Origin: an uncultured Planctomycetaceae bacterium
Lineage (GTDB): Bacteria; Planctomycetota; Planctomycetia; Pirellulales; Pirellulaceae
DNA length: 64,000 bases
Direction: 5' to 3'
Assembly: GCA_937862885.1 (NCBI GenBank)
Contig: CALMEE010000143.1
Coordinates: forward strand, 1-64,000
The notes beneath the pieces are model-generated. The model saw only the letters and a program-made list of their open reading frames with translations, had not been told where the DNA came from and did no database searches. Position 1 is the stretch's first letter. Each line of letters starts with the position of its first letter. Positions 18,875-28,600 of the stretch are shown in pieces. Made by a program: the position numbers and the translations under genes.

Positions 18875-20152
18875 ATGCACGGCAAAGATTTTCCCGTCGA
18901 TCGATTGCGCTCGCTTTTTCCAGCACTTGCCACACACGTCGACGGCAACCAACTCGTATTTTTCGATGGCCCTGCCGGAACTCAGGTGCCGTTGTCCGTT
19001 GCCCAAGCGATGTCGGACAGTCTGCTTTACAAAAATGCCAACAAAGGCGGGGTGTTTCATACTAGTCGCGAAAGCGATGCCGATCTTCAGCGCGCGTGGC
19101 AAGCGATGGCTGACTTTTTCGGCACGAAGAATCCGCAGGAAATCGTGGTCGGCCAAAACATGACGTCCTTGACCTACCAGCTTTCTCGCTCGCTATCCAA
19201 GACCTGGCGTCAGGGTGATGAGATTGTTCTGACACAACTTGATCATGACGCAAATATTTCCCCTTGGGTACAAGCGGCGGAAGAAGTCGGTGTACATGTA
19301 AACTATGTTCCCTTCAATCACTATGATTACGGTCTAGAGTTGGAAGCACTGGAGGGAGCCATAAGTCAGCGAACGCGATTAGTTGCTGTGGGTTGCGCAT
19401 CCAATGCCACGGGGGGAGTCAATCCGGTCAAACAGATCGCCGCCATGGCCAAGCAGGTCGGCGCGTTGTCGTATCTCGATGCCGTGCATTTTGGTCCGCA
19501 TGCGCTGATCGATGTAGAAGATTGGGGTTGTGACTTTGTTGCCTGTTCAGCATACAAGTTTTTCGGACCGCATTTAGGACTGTTGTGGGGCAGGCACGAG
19601 TTGTTAAACAGCTTGCCCGCCTATCAAGTTCGGCCAGCTCCTCAAACCAGTCTGGGCCGCTGGATGACGGGCACGCAAAGTCACGAATCGATCATGGGCA
19701 CGATGGCATGCATTGATTACATCGCGGCGATCGGGGCGAGCGTTCAAGCAAGCCAGACAACGCGTCGAGGCCAATTGAATGTCGCTTTCCAAGCGATTCA
19801 AGCTTACGAGCAAAACCTCAGCCGCCGACTTTTGGAGGGTCTGCAGTCAATTGACGGAATCAAAGTTTACGGCGTAACCGAATTGTCAAATCTACACCGA
19901 CGATTTCCAACTTTTTCGATTACGCATGATAGATTGCCAGTACCGCAATTAGCAAAAGAGTTGGCCGATCGCCAGATTCAGGTTTGGTCAGGCAACTACT
20001 ATGCGCTGCAATTCACTGAACAACTTGGTCTGGAACCTGACGGTATGGTCAGGATCGGTTTGGTACACTACAACACTGCGCAAGAGATTGATCGACTGTT
20101 GAATGAGATTGCGAACATTGTGGAACGAGCGGCCATTAGCCAAGCACATTAA
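18875..20152 (+). CDS. Cysteine desulfurase-like PLP-dependent aminotransferase, class V (SufS-like)
   Basis: 425 residues. Class V fold: FFDGPAGTQVP near the N-terminus, VGQNMTSLTYQLSRSLSK, the HDANISPW active-site histidine region, and YLDAVHFGPH. SAYKFFGPH holds the PLP-binding lysine. SWISS-type family TIGR01976 cysteine-desulfurase-like proteins look like this. I do not see a clear catalytic cysteine loop like that of true IscS or SufS, so desulfurase activity is doubtful. It could be a lyase or transaminase. It starts 3 bases after the PaaK-like gene and ends 23 bases before the DUF971 gene. A shared role in making or activating an amino or thio acid is only a guess. Confidence 0.87.
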   Translation: MHGKDFPVDRLRSLFPALATHVDGNQLVFFDGPAGTQVPLSVAQAMSDSLLYKNANKGGVFHTSRESDADLQRAWQAMADFFGTKNPQEIVVGQNMTSLTYQLSRSLSKTWRQGDEIVLTQLDHDANISPWVQAAEEVGVHVNYVPFNHYDYGLELEALEGAISQRTRLVAVGCASNATGGVNPVKQIAAMAKQVGALSYLDAVHFGPHALIDVEDWGCDFVACSAYKFFGPHLGLLWGRHELLNSLPAYQVRPAPQTSLGRWMTGTQSHESIMGTMACIDYIAAIGASVQASQTTRRGQLNVAFQAIQAYEQNLSRRLLEGLQSIDGIKVYGVTELSNLHRRFPTFSITHDRLPVPQLAKELADRQIQVWSGNYYALQFTEQLGLEPDGMVRIGLVHYNTAQEIDRLLNEIANIVERAAISQAH

Positions 20153-20175
20153 GGGTATGTAAATCCGGCCCGGTG

Positions 20176-20535
20176 ATGGAGTCTTCAAACGTGACAGACA
20201 TCTTTCCAACCTTACTCGCGCGCGACGCGGGCAATTTGCGTATCCATTGGAGCGACGGTATGGAGCAGCTTATTAGCTACAAAAGGCTGCGCGAAGCATG
20301 CCCCTGTGCGACTTGCATTGCTCAAATTCTTGAAAAGCAAACGGCACCCGCAAATCCGTTGCGAGTTCTTTCTCCATTGGAAGCGCGGCCGCTGGAAATC
20401 GCGAGGATGCAACCCGTCGGTAACTATGCATACAGTATTCAATTCAGCGATGGGCATGATACGGGAATTTACACAATCGAGTATTTGCGCGGTCTTGAGC
20501 AAAATCCAGCGGGCCAAAACAAAAGCCTTGATTGA
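20176..20535 (+). CDS. DUF971 (gamma-butyrobetaine-hydroxylase-like N-terminal) domain protein
   Basis: 119 residues from ATG 20176; a GTG one codon earlier is possible. The DUF971 pattern is clear: LRIHWSDGMEQLISYKRLREACPCATC with the paired cysteines, and the closing YSIQFSDGHDTGIYTIEYLR. In eukaryotic homologues this domain precedes a dioxygenase. In bacteria it usually stands alone and often occurs near iron-sulfur assembly genes such as apbC. It is the third gene of the PaaK-like/SufS-like cluster, which could hint at sulfur or Fe-S chemistry. Two CxxC-type cysteines could bind zinc. No enzyme activity can be assigned. Confidence 0.88.
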   Translation: MESSNVTDIFPTLLARDAGNLRIHWSDGMEQLISYKRLREACPCATCIAQILEKQTAPANPLRVLSPLEARPLEIARMQPVGNYAYSIQFSDGHDTGIYTIEYLRGLEQNPAGQNKSLD

Positions 20536-20717
20536 GTATACGTCTGAAAATTGTGAATCAATGGTCGCGTTGGTCTCGCCCAAATTTTGGCGGCAAAGGC
20601 TAAGCGGAGTCCCCGATCTGATTGGCCAAAGATTGCCGAGCATGACTTCGCCAGCTATACTGCAAATCTAATGCATGTCCCCGTTTGCACGCTCACTTTA
20701 TATCACGGAGAACTTCG

Positions 20718-21434
20718 GTGTTGATCTACAAATTTCCATTGCTATTTACGCTAATCGTGTTACTGGCTCCCCTACCTGCACAGTGCCAGAATGAAGATGC
20801 AGAAGACGAATCTGCCGGCAAGTTGCAAGAGTATGAAGTGTTGTTCGACGGCAGCAGCTTGGACAAATGGCGCGGTTATGCAAAGGAAGAGATCGGCAAA
20901 GGGTGGAAGATCGACGGAGATACTCTTCATTTTGATGGTAGTGGTGGTGGAGACATCATTACGAAAGCAACTTTCGATGACTTCGAGTTGGAATTTGAAT
21001 GGAAGGTATCGAAGGGAGGAAATAGCGGAATCATGTATCGAGTCTCCTTAGGTGACGGCGCGCCATACATTAGTGGCCCGGAATACCAGATTCTTGACAA
21101 CGATGGACACGCTGATGGAAAAAGCAGTCTCACGTCCGCAGCATCACTGTATGGACTGATTGAGGCGTCAGGAGAAGGTCCCAAGCCGGTAGGCGAATGG
21201 AACCATGCCAAAATTGTCTTGAAAGGAGCCTTAATCGAGCATTGGCTCAACGGTGAGAAAGTTGTCGCGATCGAGATTGGCAGCGATGATTGGAATGAGC
21301 GGCTTGCGAAAAGCAAATTTAGGGATTGGAAAAAGTTTGCCAAAAATGATTCGGGACATATCGCTTTCCAAGATCACGGAGATCCGGTATGGTTTCGCAA
21401 TATCAAGATCAGATCACTGAGCGCGAAGGATTAA
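20718..21434 (+). CDS. Exported DUF1080 (3-keto-disaccharide hydrolase-like) protein
   Basis: 238 residues from GTG 20718, which has GGAG seven bases upstream; the longer TTG start at 20685 has no ribosome site. The N-terminus MLIYKFPLLFTLIVLLAPLP is a signal peptide. The DUF1080 pattern is complete: VLFDGSSLDKWRGY, IDGDTLHFDG, DFELEFEWKVSKGGNSGIMYR, PEYQILDNDGHADGK, WNHAKIVLKG, and HIAFQDHGDPVWFRNIKIR. Members have a concanavalin-like fold, and some hydrolyse 3-keto-glycosides. Planctomycetes carry many copies. It stands alone here. Substrate unknown. Confidence 0.93.
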   Translation: MLIYKFPLLFTLIVLLAPLPAQCQNEDAEDESAGKLQEYEVLFDGSSLDKWRGYAKEEIGKGWKIDGDTLHFDGSGGGDIITKATFDDFELEFEWKVSKGGNSGIMYRVSLGDGAPYISGPEYQILDNDGHADGKSSLTSAASLYGLIEASGEGPKPVGEWNHAKIVLKGALIEHWLNGEKVVAIEIGSDDWNERLAKSKFRDWKKFAKNDSGHIAFQDHGDPVWFRNIKIRSLSAKD

Positions 21435-21779
21435 GCAAATCCACTTCGCAAATTGGGATTCTCGGCGGGCGCTGTGAACTCGGCTCGCTTCACAAGCGTT
21501 AGCCCCTCCAGCTAACTTGTACAACGTTGGCGAAGATGAAGGGAACTGGACGAAGAAAGCCAAGTGGCGAGACGCGAGTACGTTTGGACCATCGATTGCG
21601 TGACGAAAGGATTCGACAATCTCAGGAAGATCAAGCTCAATTTGATGGCCAAAGGCATCCGTGACTGAAAGCCAAGTAGACGCTCAGGCCGGATCTATCC
21701 AGCTGCATTGAAATCGCGAATGATTTTGTGCATTGCATACGAAAATCCGCTGCTTGATGAGGGAGCGTACGCAAAATTT
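21435..21779. other. Gene-poor stretch before the condensation-domain gene
   Basis: 345 bases. Several short frames are open, such as YVWTIDCVTKGFDNLRKIK on the plus strand, but none is long or matches a family I know. It may hold degraded coding sequence. No hairpin terminator or promoter could be supported. Confidence 0.4.
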
Positions 21780-21862
21780 ATGGACGAAAAGTTAGCCATC
21801 AATTCGATTGAGCGGTTCCATATGATGACTGCGCGGAATTCCCTAACACAATTGGTTGTCGT

Positions 21863-23152
21863 TTGACTTTCGCGGGCGAATTTGACTTAGACATTGCGGA
21901 TCAGGCGTTACGACAAACTCTCGAAAGACACCGCTTGGCGATTGCGCGTGTCGATCAACGACAGCGGCATTGGGTGTTCGACAGTTCATTGCTGGACACA
22001 ATCAGGTTCGAACAGGTGAGTGCAGAACATGTTCCGATTGCCGTTCCAATTAACGTCGCGACCTCGGGAACAGCTAAATTCCTGTGGCAACCTATTCAGA
22101 GCGGTTTCAAGTTGCACTTGGTCAATCACCATGCAGCTGCCGATGGTTTAGGGGGACTTCAATTTGTGCTTGATTGGATGGCCTCGTATCACAACTTGCG
22201 CGGGGGAGTGCCTCCCGTAAAGTTGCGTGATTTGGATCAGCAAATGATGCTTTCTCGAAATCAATTGGACTTGATGTCCAAATCATTTCTGAACCAGGCT
22301 TGGTTACAGCCCATTGCCTTGTTTGGCGCTACCAAATTCATGTTTCGTCGCATAGCGCATTTCGGTAGCGACGTTTCAGGCGCTGATTCTGCGGCAGACC
22401 CAGTCAAATGGCTTCCCAATCCGACAAAGTTGATCAACATATGCTTAAACCAGGCGGAATCAGAGACCTATCGCCAACTGGCGGAAAAACATAACCGCAC
22501 GATAAATGATTTTTTGCTGCGTGATTTGTTTTTGGCCATGCATGATTTTCGGAAAGAGCAAGGCATTCATCGATCTGGAGAGTGGTTGAGAATAATCGTG
22601 CCGATGAGTATTCGTACCTTTTCAGATCGCAGAATGCCTAGCGTCAATCGTGCGACGATCGTGCAACTAGATCGCTCGGACAAGCAACTACGCGACGCAG
22701 CGATTCTAGTTGACGGCGTAAGTCGAGAGTTGCGAAACATCAAAGATTGGCGGTTGGACAAGACGTTTTTGTTAGCATTGCGATTTTTCTCGATGTGGCC
22801 CGGCCTACTCAAGCGGGTTGCTCAACGCAAAGTGTGTCGCGCGACGACCATATTGACGAACTTGGGGGCCCCCTTTGATCGCACGAAGCTCCCCTGTCGC
22901 CAAGGAAAAATTGTGCTCGGAGGCGCCGTTCTTGAAGACTTCGAATTAATCGCGCCGTTGCGGCCACTGACGCCTGTGGCCTTTGCAGCATCTCGATATG
23001 CTGATCAACTTAAATTGTCCATGCACTATCACCCGGTATTTTTTTCCGTGGAATCAGCCGAACTACTGAGCATTTGCGTGCGCAGACAATTGCAGCAAAC
23101 GATGGCCGCTGCAACACAGACAATTCGAGAAGTTAAGGTGGTTGACGCGTAG
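21863..23152 (+). CDS. Condensation-domain-like acyltransferase (PapA/WES-like); N-terminus split by an apparent frameshift
   Basis: 429 residues from TTG 21863 in the open frame. FKLHLVNHHAAADGLGGLQF carries a HHxxxDG motif (about residue 92), the catalytic motif of condensation, PapA and wax-ester-synthase type acyltransferases. DFLLRDLFLAMHDFRKE and MSIRTFSDRRMPSVNRAT correspond to the second half of the fold. TTG is a poor start. In another frame, from ATG 21780, 28 codons encode INSIERFHMM, ARNSLTQLVV, the usual beginning of such proteins, and stop at 21864-21866. Deleting the shift near 21860 would join them. The gene may be inactive or carry an assembly error. It has no operon partner. 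Confidence 0.75.
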   Translation: MTFAGEFDLDIADQALRQTLERHRLAIARVDQRQRHWVFDSSLLDTIRFEQVSAEHVPIAVPINVATSGTAKFLWQPIQSGFKLHLVNHHAAADGLGGLQFVLDWMASYHNLRGGVPPVKLRDLDQQMMLSRNQLDLMSKSFLNQAWLQPIALFGATKFMFRRIAHFGSDVSGADSAADPVKWLPNPTKLINICLNQAESETYRQLAEKHNRTINDFLLRDLFLAMHDFRKEQGIHRSGEWLRIIVPMSIRTFSDRRMPSVNRATIVQLDRSDKQLRDAAILVDGVSRELRNIKDWRLDKTFLLALRFFSMWPGLLKRVAQRKVCRATTILTNLGAPFDRTKLPCRQGKIVLGGAVLEDFELIAPLRPLTPVAFAASRYADQLKLSMHYHPVFFSVESAELLSICVRRQLQQTMAAATQTIREVKVVDA

Positions 23153-23337
23153 ACCAGGGCCTTGATTGCGTAATCACCCGGTGTACTGCGAGCGCCGTCC
23201 TGCTGGGGACGAACTGGTTTTCAGTGAACGCGGATCTAAAACCGACGAATGAGATTGTGAGCAAGACGCGACGCGATCTCTCGCAATTGCCAAGAATGCT
23301 CAACGGAACCTACAACCGATTGAGCAGATGAGAGTAG

Positions 23338-23412
23338 GGTGGGAGAGGGGACTCGAACCCCCGACATTCGGAACCACAATCCGACGCTCTAACCAACTGA
23401 GCTACACCCACC
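23338..23412 (-). tRNA. tRNA-His (anticodon GTG)
   Basis: A complete cloverleaf can be drawn on the minus strand. The extra 5' G (position -1) faces the discriminator C73, the hallmark of histidine tRNA. The D arm is GCTC/GAGC, the anticodon stem TCGGA/TCCGA encloses TTGTGGT, and the T arm is GGGGG-TTCGAGT-CCCCT. The acceptor stem GTGGGTG/CTCCCAC has one T-T mismatch at 6-67. CCA is not encoded; the next bases are CTAC. It lies alone between the acyltransferase and AraC genes; the 301 bases 23413-23713 to its left flank hold nothing else I can support. Confidence 0.93.
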
Positions 23413-23713
23413 ATGCGCGGAGATTTTCATCACCCGTCAACAGCCCGAAATTTTATGCTCCGACAAGCCTTACGTCAACGCTCCCTGGAATAAGCCAGCG
23501 AACTTGCGAGTCGACGCAAAATGATCCAATAAAGTCACTTTACTCAGAAAATTAGCGGCAAAATCCCGCGGGTTGTAACTCCGCAATGTGACTTGGCGTA
23601 TCGAAGATGAGACGGTCACCTCGACCCGCCTGATTAAGTGTTTAGGAATCGTGTTGGACCAACTGGCGTATCAGCCGGTGTTTCGCCGACGCCCGGGTAT
23701 TGCCGATACAACT

Positions 23714-24550
23714 TTAGGCGCGAGGTGGATAGTTGTTGGAATCTTGCGAAAACAACTGCGACAACTGCAAGTGCTCGCCGAAGAATTGCTTGGGAGTCAG
23801 TCCAGTAAATTCACGAAACTCTTTGATGAAATGCGACTGGTCAAAATATTGTCCTCGCAGGGCCACGGTCGTCAACGATTGCCGTGGGTCACGCGTAAGT
23901 TGACAAATTGTCGTCTGTAGTCGGATCAAACGCGCCAATTTCTTTGCCGTTAATCCGATTTTGGATTTGAACTTTCGCTCCAAGTGCTTGGCACTTATAT
24001 CCAATGATTCCGCAACACCAGAAATGGCACATTGACCAGCGGTTTGATAAAGACTATCGATCGCCCGACGAAGTGCCTGATCGATGAGCGCTTGATCCTT
24101 GAGGCGACCGATCAGAAACCGTTCAACATGTTCAATCCGCTCCAATGTTGTAGAAGAATTCAGTATCGCATCGGCTAGTTCCGTCGCCGTATCACCCCAA
24201 ACGTCGTTGATCGGCACAGCGGTATCGGTGAGTGCCTCGGGTTCAATCGAAATGAAGTAATTCAAACCATCGGGCCAGAAACGTGCCGCAAAGATTTCCG
24301 TTTTTCCCAATGCTTCAATTTCCAGCGGCTCAGAGAGCTGGCCAATCACGAAACACCGGGGCTGGACTAACGATCGGTCGTCATTGAGATACTGCCGGTA
24401 CGGATCACCGCAATGAAAAATTAGCTCTTGGCACCCGTCAGGGACAATACGCTGACGAGTCGCTGGGTCCGCGACATCACCTGCGAGTGTCCAATAACAC
24501 TTGACGAGTGGCTTCAGAGTTTGACCGGGTGAAAAGACGCGATATTCCAC
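23714..24550 (-). CDS. AraC-family transcriptional regulator
   Basis: 278 residues. The first half has the pattern of DUF6597-type N-terminal domains found in AraC regulators: CYWTLAGD, RIVPDGCQELIFHCGD and ARFWPDGLNYF. The C-terminal 100 residues are two helix-turn-helix motifs: ISGVAESLDISAKHLERKFKSKIGL and the second with FDQSHFIKEFREFTGLTPKQF, the AraC signature. It probably activates a target on sensing a small ligand. It is divergent from the DUF6265 gene with 185 bases between starts, so that gene or itself is the likely target. The ligand is unknown. Confidence 0.92.
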   Translation of the reverse strand: MEYRVFSPGQTLKPLVKCYWTLAGDVADPATRQRIVPDGCQELIFHCGDPYRQYLNDDRSLVQPRCFVIGQLSEPLEIEALGKTEIFAARFWPDGLNYFISIEPEALTDTAVPINDVWGDTATELADAILNSSTTLERIEHVERFLIGRLKDQALIDQALRRAIDSLYQTAGQCAISGVAESLDISAKHLERKFKSKIGLTAKKLARLIRLQTTICQLTRDPRQSLTTVALRGQYFDQSHFIKEFREFTGLTPKQFFGEHLQLSQLFSQDSNNYPPRA

Positions 24551-24735
24551 AAATAGAAATTCCGCAAATGTCGATTTTTTACAATTATTGTCACGGCGAA
24601 TCGTGCAAGATGTTATTTCACAAAGAAGTCGAGACGCCGAGTTGACATCGGATTGGCATTCCAGCCAGATTGGTATCTAACAAAGACTTTCGATTTTAAC
24701 AACTGACACCTGAAGATTCAAAATGGAGCATTCGA

Positions 24736-25254
24736 ATGACATCACGCATATTTCGCATCCTATTCTGCCCAACCCTTTGGATTTGTTGTTTGTGGGGAGT
24801 AATCTTTCCACCATGCGCTTTTACGCAAGGCGAATACTCTATAGCCGAATTGCAATTTCTATCCGGAGCGTGGGAAATGAGCGTTCCAGAACGGGGTCTG
24901 ACGATCACCGAACATTGGATGCAACCACTGGGCGGTGCCATGATCGGTATGGGGCGAACGGTCGTCGGAGATCAAATGAAAAGCTGGGAGAGCCTACGAA
25001 TAATCCAAAGGGAAACTGGTATCGAGTATATCGCAAAGCCTTCAGAAAAGAGTGAGGAAACTACATTCAAACTTACGAAGCTCACCAAGACAGAAGCTGT
25101 CTTCGAAAATCCAGATCATGATTTTCCGCAGAGGATAATCTACCGATTGATCGATGAGAATTCATTAACGGCTCGAATTGAAGGGACGAGAGACGGTCAA
25201 ACGCGAGGCATGGACATTCCGATGAAACGGTCGACAGAGCCAAACGCAAAATAA
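24736..25254 (+). CDS. Exported DUF6265-domain protein
   Basis: 172 residues. Signal peptide: IFRILFCPTLWICCLWGVIF and a cut near AFTQG. The mature part starts with IAELQFLSGAWEM, continues with TEHWMQPLGGAMIGMGR and ends with FENPDHDFPQRIIYR, the pattern of DUF6265, a small beta-barrel (lipocalin-like) family of unknown function. It is divergent from the AraC regulator, which probably controls it. The ATG at 24736 is chosen because the signal peptide starts there. Nothing suggests enzymatic residues. The mature protein is probably periplasmic and may bind a small hydrophobic molecule. Confidence 0.82.
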   Translation: MTSRIFRILFCPTLWICCLWGVIFPPCAFTQGEYSIAELQFLSGAWEMSVPERGLTITEHWMQPLGGAMIGMGRTVVGDQMKSWESLRIIQRETGIEYIAKPSEKSEETTFKLTKLTKTEAVFENPDHDFPQRIIYRLIDENSLTARIEGTRDGQTRGMDIPMKRSTEPNAK

Positions 25255-25675
25255 AATTGTTGTAAAAAACGTCAACGAGTCTTTTGTTGGGCGAATAAAT
25301 CGAAAACACGGCAATCCGAGAGCCCCTGGCTGCGGATTTCGACTCGCGATTGCCACGGATTTACGCCTGTTGCTCGCAGATTCGACTTGAGAAACAGCTA
25401 GACCGGTGCAAATTCTTCGTGGACTCCATTGGATTAGGCAAAGATTCGGTGCGTCAGCGAACGGTGCTAGCGTTCTTGAGTGGCCTAGAGATGGGCCAAG
25501 GTTGTTGTTATCATTCGCCCCTTATTTCGCCCCAATCGTCTCGGCTTTGAAGGTGGGAAATCCAAGTACATTCATCCCTATGCAGCGCGTTGTAATCAAT
25601 TGAATCTTCATAATTGAAACGCGTTTGGAAGTTAAAAGAACGGACAGGAAGTCCGGTGGACAAGGAAGTCCATTG
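25255..25675. other. Gene-free stretch before the large exported protein
   Basis: 421 bases. No reading frame here has recognisable content. A GAGAGCCCCTGGC type repeat is weakly self-complementary. The upstream region of the large gene at 25676 contains AAGGAAG about ten bases before the ATG, which supports that start. Confidence 0.35.
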
Positions 25676-28600
25676 ATGCCAGGAAGTCATCATTTCAATT
25701 GGATGGAAGCTCAACGCAAGGAATACGTTTCTTCTTGTCGTCGTGTGTCTTCGTGCGCGGTAAATTCTCAATCTGCCTATGGTCCGCGCATATCGGTGCT
25801 GCGTGCTTGGCTAATACGGATTGCCATGCTTGCGGTGTGGTTTATGAGTTGCAACTTCGGTGATGGTCTATCGATTTGTGCCCAAACGAACTCGTCCAGT
25901 TGGCGACCGGCTGATCTTTTAAAATTGCCGAGCTTAAACGGTTCTTCTGAAAAAGCAGCCGCCGTGAATTTACCAGAGAGCGAAGAAGGTGCAGATACGC
26001 TGGTGCAACGTTTTCGTTTCCGCTTAACGTGGGGTGGCGGTACTGCGCGAACCTGGCACGTTTCACTCTATGCACCGACCAGTGAAATTGAATTCGTCCA
26101 GGCTTTAGGTGTTGATCCGGCAGTACCGGGGACCATTTTTGTTGCAAAGGGCAAGTTGACTGTCGAGTCGACTCGCGCATTGACATTTGGGGGCGTAGAT
26201 TTCGAAATCAGCGGCACGCTCGACTCTGAAATCGAATTTGATATGTTTTGCGATGAGTCCTCCGAAACACGTATTCATCGATCGTTTCGCTTGCGCGAAA
26301 TGCTTGACCAGCCGTGGGTAAGTAACATCGACGAGGGGGGCAATCGAGTGAGTTTGCAACGTGGTCCTGGAGACGAGTTGCATGTGCAAACCGATCGTTC
26401 GACCCTGGTCTTCGAGCCACTCGAGCGATTTTCGTTTTCTGTGATTCCACGTGTTGAACGAGAGAAGTTGGACTCGTCGGCGCGACTAAGGCTGCAACTT
26501 CAACGTGCCCGAGGCGGCAAGATCGTTTGGACCGACGAGGTCAGGGGAGACCTGAATCAGCAGGGAAAGCTATCTGGCTTCAATCAGATCGAAGTGCCGA
26601 TGCCAAACGAGGACGGCGTTTACGATTTGAAAATTACGCTAAGCTCGCGATCACTTTTGAATTGGAATTCTCGCGAATTCACACGATCGATCCAACTGGT
26701 AATCGTCGATCCAGATACGCAAGTTTCCGATGGCAAGCCCGTTCTATGGGCTGAGAACACAAACTTCGACGTGGCCAGCGCCATCGATGCCAAGTCGCAG
26801 GACTGGCGTAACCGCCTTGTCGAATTATCCAGCTTTTCCGTGGCACAACAGCGCGGTTTTGTAAAAGCGTATGGTAACGACCTGCGCGAGGTTTGCGAGA
26901 TTGAAGGGCGACAATTCGTTCGGCTGCAACCGGGTGGCTGGTTGGCAGTGCAACTAGCTATTGCTGCGGTTGGCAAGCCATACATAATCGAGGTCGAATA
27001 TCGGCATGAAGGACCTATGCGGCTGGGTATGAGCATTATTCAACCGGATGCCAATCAGCAGATTCCCAGTATTGGAATGGATACCGGTGTCGTTGTGCCG
27101 AGAACGCCGTTAGCTCTGACTGAATCGGACACGGGCCCCCAGAAACATCGATTCGTGTTTTGGAGTGAGCACAAGAACCCCATGCTACTCCTAGCCAACC
27201 ATGACGAATCGCAGGCGGCCATGATCGGTCGCGTGCGCGTGTTGGCCGGACCCAGCTATCTAGCTTTTCCCGAAATGCAACATCGCAATCAGGACGATCG
27301 ACAATATCTAGCGTATTTGGAAAGGCCCTTTTTTGCGCAACAATTTGATGCGACCCGCTGGTTAGATGAAGTGTCTGGTCAGTGGCTCGAAGACTGGCAG
27401 ACTTTTGAAGCCGGCGCAAACCGTTTGGTTCAATTCCTTAAGGCGAATGGCTACACGGGAATGGCGATTACGGTGAGTTGCGATGGCGGAACCATTTATC
27501 CCAGCGAACGGTTGCAAGCGACACCCCGTTTTGACCAGGGTGCCTTTTGGAGCACGGGTCAAGATGTGATGCGAAAAGACATTTTGGAGATGTTGCTCAG
27601 GATATGTGATCGAGAAAACTTGGATGTGATACCAGTGATCGAGTTTTCCGGGATGTTGCCAGAGATCGAAGCTATCGTGCATGGCGATCCCCAAAATACA
27701 GCGGGAATCCATCTCGTCGACCAGAATGGACAGCCGGTGTCGTTGACAGGGTGGAGTACTGCTTACAATACGCTCGAACCACGTGTACAAACTGCCATGC
27801 TGCGCGTGATCGATGAACTGTTGCAACGTTATCAGCGGCATGCTTCGTTCAAGAGTCTTGGCTTAAAGCTGACACCCGATTCGTTGTTGCCGCTGAACAA
27901 CCCGCAATGGGGCATGGATGCGGAGACTCTTGCCCGATTCGCTGCGGAAATGCAGCTCGAGTTGAATGGATCGGGAACCTCACCTTCCACGCAGGACTTT
28001 TCCCATCTGAGCAACGATGCATTACAGAAATTGCGTAAGCGTATCATGGAAGAGCATGGCCGAGAGTGGATGTTCTATCGCGCGAATAGATTGAGTCAAT
28101 TTTTTGAGGAAACTCAACAGCTAATATCCCAGCGATTGCCCAAGGGAAAACTTTATCTTCTACCGGTTGAACTGGACCAAGCGGACCCCGTCCGCAGTAT
28201 CACCAATCCCACACCACGGAAACAACTGAATTTAGATCAAGCGATGTTGCGACTAGGCATCGACATCGAGGTGATTCAGCGCAATGAAAAGATTGAAATG
28301 TTGCAAACCAGACAACTCGCCTTCAACCACGAACTATCCTCGCGACGATTCAGCATCCACGCCAGCAGTAGCCCGCCCGCGCATGCCTACTTCTCGGCCG
28401 CAGGCGGTGGGCAACTTTTTTTACATCGATATCACTGGACACACTTCGAGCAACTCCAGCAAACGAACCCGTTTGGTCAACAAAAGCTGGATCTGAACCG
28501 TTTGCAATTGCTGTCTCCCAGCGGTGTTTGGAATCGGCAGCGATTTGCGCATAGCCTATTCAATCAGGATTGTAAGCTGATTTTGGATGGAGGTTGGCTG

